64,000 bases of DNA from Arcuatula senhousia. Its lineage: Eukaryota; Mollusca; Bivalvia; Mytilida; Mytilidae. This document shows, piece after piece, positions 56,412-64,000 of the stretch. Both the position numbers and the translations under genes were made by a program. Under the pieces are notes generated by a model. It had not been told where the DNA came from. It worked only from the letters and a program-made list of their open reading frames with translations, and did not search any database. Positions within the stretch are counted from its first letter, which is position 1; each line of letters starts with the position of its first letter. Where the stretch lies: NCBI GenBank assembly GCA_963971305.1, contig OZ020311.1, forward strand, positions 5,394,001-5,458,000. Reading direction: 5' to 3'.

Positions 56412-57859
56412 AACAAGAGGCTCCCAGGAGCCTGAATCGCTCACCTGGTCTTAATGTCAACCCTTTGAAGACTTTTGTATAGCTAAATGAGCTGAATGTT
56501 TAAGCAATAAAAAGCTTTTCTCTATCTGCAATAGTTTTCATTCCAAAGCAAAAAGGGGTCATCTGACAACTTCGACCCTAAAAAGACTTTTGTAGAGCTA
56601 ATTAAGCTAAACATTTAAGCAAGCAACATCTTTTCTCTATCTGCAAAAGTTTTCTTTCTTTAGGCCAAAAACACTATTTTTTGCCTTTAAGGGGCCGTAA
56701 CCACTATAAGGGGTCATCTGGCAACTTTGACCCTATGGAAACTTTTGTAGAGCTAAATGAGCTGAACATTTAAGCAAGCAACAATTTTTTTCTATCTGCA
56801 ATAGTTTTCATTCCATAGGCCAAAAGCACTATTTTTTGCCTTTAAGGGGCTGTAACCCCTATAGGGGGTCATTTGACAACTTCGACCATAGGAGACTTTT
56901 GTAGAGCTAAATGAGCTGAACATTTAAGCAAGCAACAGCTTTTTTCTATCTGCTATAGTTTTCATTCTATAGGCCAAAAACTCTATTTTTTTGCCTTTAA
57001 GGGGCCATAACCCCTATAAGGGGTCATCTGACAACTTTGACCCTATGGAGACTTTTGTAGAGCTAAATGAGCTGAACATTTAATCAAGCAACAGCTTTTC
57101 TCTATCTGCAATAGTTTTCATTCTATAGGCCAAAAACACTTTTTTTTGCCTTTAAGGGGCCGTAACCCCTATAAGGGGTCATCTGACAACTTCGACCCTA
57201 TGGAGGCTTGTGTAGAGCTAAACGAGCTGAACATTTAAGCAAGCAACAGCTTTTCTCTATCTGCAATAGTTTTCATTCTATAGGCCAAAAACTCTATTTT
57301 TTGCCTTTAAGGGGCCATAACCCCTATAAGGGGTCATCTAACAACTTTGACCTTATGGAGACTTTTGTAGAGCTAAATGAGCTGAACATTTAAGCAAGCA
57401 ACAGCTTCTCTCTATCTGCAATAGTTTTCATTTCATATGCCAAAAACATGAAAAAATGCCATTTTTCACCTTTAAGGGGCCGTAACTCCCATAAGGGGTC
57501 ATCTGACAACTTCGTCTCAATGGAGACTTTTGTAGAGCTTTTGATGCTGAAGCAGTAGCGTGGCATCAGATTTCATCTATCTCTTATACTTTTTGATTAA
57601 CAAGCCAAAAACAGTAGTCTGACCCCCTGGTCTATTTTTAGCAACGGCGGCCATGTTTTTCGACGAATCAAAAATCCCCACATCAGTTCTGTGGGGGATA
57701 CCCTAAAGTACCACCAGACCAAATTTGGTTTGAATCTGTGCAGCCGTTTCAGAGGAGAAGAAGTTTGAAGAAAAGTTAACGACGACGACGACGGACGACG
57801 ACGACGACGGACGCCAAGTGATGGCAATAGCTCACATGGCCTTTGGCCAGGTGAGCTAA
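56412..57859 (+). mobile_element. Helentron-like element H3 with ~158-bp monomers
   Basis: The 5' end is AAGAGGCTCCCAGGAGCCTG. Seven to eight monomers follow, then a GACGAC microsatellite (57775-57815) and the 3' hairpin TAGCTCACATGGCC / GGCCAGGTGAGCTA followed by AAAA. Element A has the uninterrupted sequence at this point (near 43410), in an A/T run. That fits Helentron insertion within a TT (AA) dinucleotide and proves insertion after A and B diverged. Confidence 0.78.
57775..57815 (+). repeat. GACGAC microsatellite of H3
   Basis: Near-pure GAC repeat between the monomers and the 3' hairpin. Confidence 0.9.
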
Positions 57860-58588
57860 AAAGGTGAAAACTCAAAAAACAGCCCACAATTTTATTTAGG
57901 AATCACAATTTTTTTACAGGAATTGGTGTTGTTATACAATTATGATAATACTAAAATATGCCCACCCGTTGGTAGCATTTTTTCTTGGTTTTCAGTTAAA
58001 AATCACTAAATATCACCAAAGTTTACATTTTTATTGATTATTCTCTTGAAAAAACCTGGACAATTGTAAATCCCTCTCGAAAAAACAATCCTGTCGCCGG
58101 ACACGGGACCTACCGTGAACATCTGCAATAATTTTCATTCTATTAGCCAAAAACATGAAAAACGCTTTTTTCACCTTTAAGGAGCTGTAACCCTTTAAGG
58201 GATCATCTGACGACTTTGACCAAATGGAGACTTTTGTAGAACTTTTGATGCTGAAGCAGCAGGGTGGCATCAGATTTCATCTATCTCTTATACTTTTTGA
58301 TTTACAGACCAACAAGGAAATGTGTCAAGATGACACTGATGCCCCGCTGGCAAATAAAATAAAACTGTTATTTTTACCAAATTTGCTAAGTCCAAGGGCC
58401 CTAATTTGGGTCAAAATCAGTGGACCGGAACGAAACTCGAACTTGACCTGTAACTCATCATGGTAGACTCACATACCAAAAATCTTTTGAATATATGCAA
58501 GGATGTGGAAAAAAAGTGCGGAAAACTTTTTTTTTACAAAATTTGCTAAGTTCAAGGGCCATTATTAAGGTCAAAATCAGTGGACCGG

Positions 58589-60267
58589 TGTGACATACTA
58601 GGTTTTCCCCCTACTCATCTTTCCCCCCCGGAAAAATCAGTATATACTGAAATTTCCCCCCGGAAATATCAGTATATACTGAATCTTCCCCCCTAAAATT
58701 TGGGTAGGAAAAATGAGTATATACTAGATTTTCCCCTTTTCGCAAACCCATACTGATCTTTCCCCCTTTCATATTATGGCTGTGTTTAGTCCTACTTGAT
58801 TATGTGTTATAATTTTTATCATATATGATTATATTACTATACCAGTTGCGATCCAATTCTCTATCTTTCTCTCCCTACCCACCTAATGTTCATCGTGTAC
58901 TGTGTTACAACCTTAGATTGTCTACGAGGAGGCTTAACTAGGCAACCGAAAGCTAGATTTTTATCTAGCCTAGGTGGTCTAGGGCGCTGGACACAGTGCA
59001 GGCGAAGTTGCCATAGATGACAGAGTATGGGTTCGATTCCAGCTCAACCCCATGCTGGATTTTCCGGTGTCAATGGCTTTAAAAAGATGATTTTCATCAC
59101 TGTTGGCACACGGACACCCCTAACTTTACAGCTCACCATATCCTTTCTATATTATACCTATTATTTTTATCACTCTGTCAATGTAACACTTCTAATAATG
59201 CACTTAAAAAAAAGATCTATTTGTAACAATTGTTATCAAATTCATTTTTTTTGGGGGGGGTTTAAACTTTAAATTGTCTAAATTCTGTTTTATTATACAT
59301 TGTACTAGTTTTATTTGTCTTTTTGTTTCATAATGTGACATATATTTGAAAAAAAAATTAACATCTATTTGAGTTAAAATAAAAAATAAAATAAAAACCA
59401 GGTACTATAAACGAAGTTTTCAAGAGTGAATGAAATACAAGAACAGAATATTTTGTCTTCCCCAAGCGCAAAACATTATACGTTGGTTTGTTAAACAGGA
59501 AACTGTACTAAAAGCTGAAAACCAAATATCGAAAGCCAGCAAATAACAGTTGCTGAAATACATAAACCGTGACGGGCGCACAAACGGACGGACGCATTTC
59601 TATGGCCACGGTCCACGTTATTAGGACACTCGAAGCAAGACTATTTGTGCATCGGCTTTTGTAGAAGTTGTTCAACAGTAATAGTACAACTTTGAGATGA
59701 TCACATAGTTTTTTCTACGTGTCATGTTGACTACACTAACCATTAAAATGTACAAGGAAAGGCGAGAAAAGGATGTGCCTGATAGACTGAATTTTTTTAT
59801 ATGAAAACTGAAATTAGCATTGCCTTGACATTCTTAAATCTAAGTAAGTAGAGTATTTGATTGCATTGAACGCGCACACAAGCACTGTGGGTTTCCCTTC
59901 TCAAATCTTTACAAAAAGCTATTATATTCCAACCGCACAATATATAATAATAAAAAAAGAATACTCTGAAACAAAAAATCATTATTAGTAATTATCTAAA
60001 AAATACTGAAAGCCTTGCCTTTTCTACAGTTGCACGTATAGATAGTGCAACGGTTTTGAATACTAGTACTGGGGGGAAAATCAGTATGGCGGAAAAATGA
60101 GTATGTGTTTACACATACCAGATTTTCCCCTGGGGGAAAACGTAGTATATACTCATTTTTCCCCGGGGGAAAATCTAGTATATACTAGATCTTCCGGGGG
60201 AAAGCTGAGTATATACTCATTTTTCCGGGGGGAAATTCTAGTATGGGGGAAAAACTAGTATGTAACA
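58589..60267. mobile_element. DNA transposon F, C/G-rich composite ends, TSD CCGG
   Basis: Ends are TGTGACATACTAGGTTTTCC and the complement TGTTACATACTAGTTTTTCC. CCGG is duplicated at 58585-58588 and 60268-60271, and removing it rejoins an H4 monomer. Both ends are studded with alternating runs of C or G and the palindrome AGTATATACT, about 150-200 bp on each side. The interior has a SINE but no transposase. Confidence 0.8.
58965..59060 (+). mobile_element. tRNA-derived SINE head inside transposon F
   Basis: GGTGGTCTAGGGCGCTGGAC is an A box in a tRNA-like context. GGGTTCGATTCC, 50-60 bases on, is a consensus B box. No full tRNA cloverleaf is expected; it is read as a SINE head. Confidence 0.6.
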
Positions 60268-60992
60268 CCGGAACGAAACTCGAACTTGACCTGTAACTCA
60301 TCATGGTAGACTCACATACCAAAAATCTTTTGAATATATGCAAGGATGTGGAAAAAAAGTGCGGAAAACTTATTGTTACAAAATTTGCTAAGTTCAAGGG
60401 CCGTAATTTAGGTCAAAATCAGTGGACCGGAACGAAACTCGAACTTGACCTGTAACTCATCATGGTAGACTCACATACCAAAAATCTTTTGAATATATGC
60501 AAGGATGTGGAAAAAAAGTGCGGAAAACTTATTTTTACAAAATTTGCTAAGTTCAAGGGTCGTAATTTAGGTCAAAATCAGTGGACCGGAACGAAACTCG
60601 AACTTGACCTGTAACTCATCATGGTAGACTCACATACCAATCTTTTGAATATATGCAAGGATGTCGAAAAAAAGTGCGGAAAACTAAAGTGTGACGGACG
60701 GACGGAAGGACGAACGGACCGAAAAACTATATGCCCCCCAACAAAGTTGGCGGGGCATAAAAACAGCAGTCCAACCCCACTGGTCTATTTTTAGTAACAG
60801 TCACGTTTTTTGACGAATCATAAATCGAAACAAAAGTTTGGTGCAGGACACCCTAACGATCATTCATACCAAGTTTCATTTAATTCTGGTCAGTATAGTT
60901 TCAGAGGAGAAGATTTTTGAAAAATTGTTAACGGACAACAGAAGACGACGATGACGACAGACACCAAGTGATGGTAATAGCTCACCTGGACC

Positions 60993-61698
60993 ACAAAAAG
61001 TTGGAAAATTAATTTGCCGACACGAAATGGCTACTACCCAAGTACGACAACCAGACAAGCTCAAGGTCATCTACAAAAGGTAAGGCACATGTGCTTAAAC
61101 ATGCATTTTTCGGGACTTGTAGAACAGCCTTTAAGGAACTTTAAGCAATGTAATGAATCCTAATCTCGAACCTATATCAAGCGTCTGAAGCAGCAAACCA
61201 AGGTTACCTTTGATACAGATAATATGCAATTTTGAGATGCTGAATTTGTTGCTGTTATGACTAAAAATTGAGATACACATGCCAATTACTTTGTGTGTCA
61301 AATGATACCACTAATATGGTTGTTTCAATTGTTGTATAAATGGAAAATTAATTTGGTTGTTATGGTAGACTGTAGACAAAAAAAATGTGGGCATCTTTTT
61401 TTGTTTGTTTAGTATATATGAATGCTAGAAGAATTCTTTCAAGCCCCTGGGGGTTGATCCCAGACCTCAGTTTTATCTGAAGTGTCAAACAAGCTTGTGG
61501 TTAAAATTCTTTCTAGTAGGCTTTCACTTGCAATAGGTTTTCGACAAATTATAGAATATTAGTACCATTATCTTTAAATCACCTTCCAGGACCCTGATAC
61601 AATTAAGATATCAAGGGGAGTGATGAAAATGGTTGCAGTTTTCTTTCAGTTTTAACAAATTATGTTTTTTTATAATTTTATTAAATTGAATAGTATGG
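60993..61698. other. No recognised feature; upstream of the snoRNA cluster
   Basis: AT-rich. Could be an intron or flank of a minus-strand snoRNA host transcript, but no exon is identifiable. Confidence 0.4.
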
Positions 61699-61771
61699 TT
61701 CTTACTTTGTCAGACATCCGCAGCGATTCATCAAACTGAATCAGACAAGCTCATCATCATTCAAAGAAGAA
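61699..61771 (-). ncRNA. Box C/D snoRNA candidate sno-a
   Basis: Minus strand: ATGATGA (C), GTCTGATT (D'), TTGATGAA (C') and GTCTGA (D). The terminal stem TTCTTCTTTG pairs with CAAAGTAAGAA with one bulged T. The guide before D is GCTGCGGATGT, shared with sno-b; its target is not identified. Confidence 0.75.
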
Positions 61772-62156
61772 GCATACATGTAGGATCATTATCAAAATTT
61801 CAGACTTAAGATACCCCGTCTGCAAAAATCTTATGTTTTTCTCCAATCTGTACCCTTTCCTGATTCAAGTTTTAGCAATGGACATACCCAAAACATGGAC
61901 AAACTTAGTAAAAAGTAGAGGGTGAACCAAGTCTGTTGAACCTATTATTAAATTGAAAATCATATATAGGAGATATCATGATCAATATAATATTGAGGGA
62001 TGCCAAATTTAAGGAAAGCATTGTTCACCTGTATGATGAATCTTGAAGTATGCAAACCTTTAGAGAGGTTTTAAATGAAAGTTTTGTTTACTGAAAGCAC
62101 AATAAAACTTTTTGTTAATAAAATAAAAATTTTAAGTTTTGAATTTTTTTTTTTGG

Positions 62157-62245
62157 AGAACCCTTTGTCAGACATCCGCAGCTAAAACATCAATGTTAAT
62201 CAGAAAGAGAGTTCAAGTTAAGCTAATCATCATACAAAGGGTTCT
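62157..62245 (-). ncRNA. Box C/D snoRNA candidate sno-b
   Basis: Minus strand: ATGATGA (C), TTCTGA (D'), TTGATG (C') and GTCTGA (D), enclosed by AGAACCCTTTGT pairing perfectly with ACAAAGGGTTCT. The guide before D' (CTTGAACTCTCTTT) is complementary to AAAGAGAGTTCAAG, which resembles the conserved 28S stretch GAGAGAGTTCAAGAG from memory. The guide before D is GCTGCGGATGT as in sno-a. Confidence 0.78.
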
Positions 62246-62579
62246 ATCTAAATACTACAAAATGTTTGTGCCACTAAATTGTACCATTGTCAAGTTTAAA
62301 AGGTCATCTTCTGAACATATGAACTTGCTGTACAAGTAGTTTATCTAAACATTTATCAAACTACACAGAAAATTTTGTCAATGTCAGGACTTTTGTTAAA
62401 GCTATTAATCTTTGTTAACTTAATGTTTAACTTTTACATTACAAAATTCAACAGGAAAATGTTGCAAAGTTTATACATGTACATGTATGTAATTCCAACA
62501 TTAATTTGATACATTAACATTAAAATAGTGTTTATGGAGTTTGATAAAATTGAACATTATGAAGAAATAGTTTAATGGC

Positions 62580-62697
62580 ATTCAGATTTAGTTCAGACAT
62601 CCAAGGAAGGACGGTAAAACCATCATCAGACACAGGCCAGCCCTCTGGTGGAAACCGCGAATGATAAGGAATAAACTTCATCATCACTAAATTGAAT
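62580..62697 (-). ncRNA. SNORD14: U14 snoRNA (SNORD14), copy 1
   Basis: Minus strand: box C TGATGA, then domain A CATTCGCGGTTTCCACC (pairs near the 18S 5' end), an internal CTGATGATG, then domain B CCTTCCTTGGATGT and box D CTGA. Domain B is complementary to ACATCCAAGGAAGG of 18S rRNA. It places 2'-O-methylation on the C five bases from box D, equivalent to human C462. The terminal stem ATTCAATTTAGT pairs with ACTAAATCTGAAT with one bulge. U14 is needed for 18S maturation. Confidence 0.88.
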
Positions 62698-63469
62698 ACC
62701 ATTACTTAGTATAAATTATTATTAAATGATTCAAGTTCAAGTTAGTTCTATTTGTAGGTATGAATGCTTTGCAGTGAAAGATTCAGATAAGAAGGGCAGA
62801 AATGGCCCAAAACATCTTTCATTCATATTTTAAGCAATTGTACAAAATTTTCATTGCAAATTTTGCATTTGGCAAACATGTCCTTTCCAACACTATATCC
62901 GAAACCCATCCCTGCTTTGTAAGGAATATTTCAGAATACAAGTAGGGCAAGTGGTTACTGGTTACTGTATACTGTGAAAGGACGAACAAATTTTAGCATT
63001 TTAGCTCACTCAGGTTTAAATTTGTGCTGTGAGGCTATTGTCCATAGACAATAATGCAGGACAAATTTATAAGCGCTGTTTAATTTTTAGGCTAGCAATG
63101 TCGAAATAAAACTGCTGCAAAAATTTCTCTGTAAACCGTACATCTCTTGATACCAAAGGTTTAACTACCTTGTATGTCTTTGTTCCTCCTGTGTCCCCAT
63201 GATAATATGGTTCCAAATATAGATTGAGATTTAGACCTGTAAAATCCATAAGACCTTAGGAATCACTAGCAGTTGAAATAAAATTTTACAATCTAAGATA
63301 TCAGACCTCTTGACTTTTTAATGTAGACATGAAGCCCAAAGGCTATAAGTCTATGAAGTAGAAATCATATTTCATTTACATGTATATGGGATATTTTCTA
63401 AAAAAATTTGGTTGGTTTTAAGATACTGAAAATATCTGAATTGCTGATTAAAAAGGATTTCTAAAGAAA
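62698..63469. other. Spacer between the two U14 copies
   Basis: No gene recognised. A minus-strand open frame at 63067-63249 has no visible domain. Possible intron/exon sequence of a host transcript. Confidence 0.4.
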
Positions 63470-63586
63470 CAAAGATTCCATTCAGACATCCAAGGAAGGT
63501 CGGTAAAACCATCATCAGACACAGGCCAGCCCTCTGGTGGAAACCGCGAATGATAAGGAATAAACTTCATCATCATGAAATCTTTG
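63470..63586 (-). ncRNA. SNORD14: U14 snoRNA (SNORD14), copy 2
   Basis: The ~93-bp core from box C to box D matches copy 1 with one noticed substitution (GGAAGGTCGG for GGAAGGACGG on the plus strand). The flanks are unrelated, yet they still form a 12-bp terminal stem, CAAAGATTTCAT with ATGGAATCTTTG. Both 18S-complementary domains are intact. Confidence 0.88.
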
Positions 63587-63835
63587 CCCATTTTTAAAAA
63601 CCTTTTCAAAAGTTTTCATTTTATAACAAAATTTGCATGTAAAACAGTTGTGCAAGGTTTTTTTTACATGTAGTTAGCTCAGGAAGGTCCCAAAAACCCC
63701 AAAGTCTCTGGATAAGGATCCTTACTTTACACAACAGTAAAAGAAATCATGCTTTAAGTTGCAAAAATTGAGAGTAGAGTTAATATCTTCTAGTCTTCAT
63801 TTTGGTCATAAATCTGCCAGTCGTAAATCACTGGA

Positions 63836-64000
63836 TTTCTTTAAACAGAGAGCAGGTGAGCATCTGATCTTTAATAAAATCCCCCATTATGGGATTCCAT
63901 GCTGATGCTGTATACCAAATATAAAGGGGCCTTGATAAGTGGTTGCAGAGAAAAGTATTACAATTTTTTCCCCCACCCTCTGGACATTAACCATTTTATA
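63836..64000 (+). repeat. Repeat block shared with Crypton intron 2 (cut by window end)
   Basis: TTTAAACAGAGAGCAGGTGA, then ATGGGATTCCATGCTGATGC and GACATTAACCATTTTATA, follow 23772-23945 (and its mirror near 15875-16050) in order. Function unknown. Confidence 0.5.

Larger units (their letters stand above)
53359..58117 (-). mobile_element. DNA transposon B, inverted and enlarged relative of A
   Basis: Ends CACGGTAGGTCCCGTGTCC and complement. The interior is collinear with A in reverse, but carries two extra insertions absent from A: D (53861-54833) and H3 (56412-57859). A therefore acts as an empty-site reference. No clear target duplication was found at its ends, unlike A. Confidence 0.78.
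58322..60755 (+). mobile_element. Helentron-like element H4, split by a CCGG-duplicating transposon
   Basis: The 5' end GTGTCAAGATGACAC resembles H2's. The ~158-bp monomers (AATCAGTGGACCGGAACGAA, CTGTAACTCATCATGGTAGA) lie on both sides of 58589-60267. Then come GACGGACGGACGGAAGGACG and the 3' hairpin TGCCCCCCAAC / GTTGGCGGGGCA followed by TAAAAA. Confidence 0.72.
52645..60992 (+). mobile_element. Helentron-like element H3b, host of a nested stack
   Basis: Starts near GACTCACCTGGTCTT. The ~158-bp monomers (CCCCTATAAGGGGTCATCTG, GCTAAATGAGCTTAACATT) run to 53358. The same family resumes at 58118-58321 and again at 60756-60992, ending with GACGACGATGACGACAG and TAGCTCACCTGGA. The three pieces together equal one H3 element split by element B (53359-58117) and by H4 (58322-60755). 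Confidence 0.7.

Noticed and set aside
53354..58122. Target duplication for element B
   Set aside because: The five bases on each side (TTTCT and AACAT) do not match; B may be recombinant or its flank altered, so no TSD is claimed.
58965..59060. Functional tRNA gene
   Set aside because: A and B boxes are present, but the acceptor stem and anticodon arm do not fold in a tRNA-like way by eye, and it sits inside a transposon; treated as a SINE head.
62032..62096. Plus-strand TGATGA ... CTGA pair as another snoRNA
   Set aside because: No C'/D' boxes and no terminal stem pairing, unlike the four minus-strand candidates.

Overview
The window looks like nuclear DNA from a bivalve mollusc, most likely a mussel. 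This is inferred, not proven. It is AT-rich, has spliced genes with GT-AG introns, and is dominated by element types known from bivalves: Penelope-like elements with an N-terminal GIY-YIG endonuclease (Naiad type), hammerhead-ribozyme tandem repeats, Helentron-like elements carrying 160-185 bp satellite-like monomers, DIRS-like and Crypton-like tyrosine-recombinase elements, Ty3/gypsy remnants and tRNA-derived SINEs. Only two host-type protein genes are visible.

Layout. 1-3.5 kb: a degraded Naiad-like remnant on the minus strand, split by a foldback-type transposon whose inverted ends are arrays of a palindromic motif (6-bp target duplication). 3.6-4.65 kb: three tandem 357-bp units, each with a hammerhead ribozyme on the minus strand. 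5.7-11.9 kb: a nearly complete Naiad-like element plus a second fragment, bracketed by a 38-bp minisatellite. 12.3-13.6 kb: a broken DIRS-like tyrosine recombinase between direct repeats. 14.1-28.0 kb: a two-part seven-transmembrane receptor gene (somatomedin-B-like ectodomain, then a secretin/adhesion-like 7TM exon). The 11.5 kb between its parts holds a 9.7-kb near-perfect palindrome. Each 4.47-kb arm carries a Crypton-like element flanked by 25-bp direct repeats. The left copy has an intact three-exon recombinase gene (462 residues); the right copy is frameshifted.

28-36 kb: a PLE tail, a minus-strand Helentron-like element, a DIRS-like remnant, a SINE, then an intact single-exon membrane-anchored SAM methyltransferase on the minus strand. 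36-42.6 kb: Helentron-like tandem elements and another PLE remnant. 41.4-46.5 kb: a minus-strand Ty3/gypsy pol remnant interrupted by a Helentron-like element, a short snap-back palindrome and a 2.76-kb DNA transposon with RSS/Transib-like ends and a 5-bp target duplication. 46.9-52.3 kb: an inverted repeat pair, a PIF/Harbinger-like element and SINEs. 52.6-61.0 kb: a nest up to four levels deep of Helentron-like elements and DNA transposons, including one with a perfect CCGG target duplication.

61.7-63.6 kb: the most functional-looking non-coding part. Four box C/D snoRNA candidates lie on the minus strand, each closed by a long terminal stem. Two are U14 (SNORD14) copies by both of their 18S-complementary segments. 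The closing stems differ in sequence between copies but all pair well, which argues for real RNA genes.

All calls are from reading the sequence. No search, alignment program or folding program was run, and boundaries of degenerate elements are approximate.
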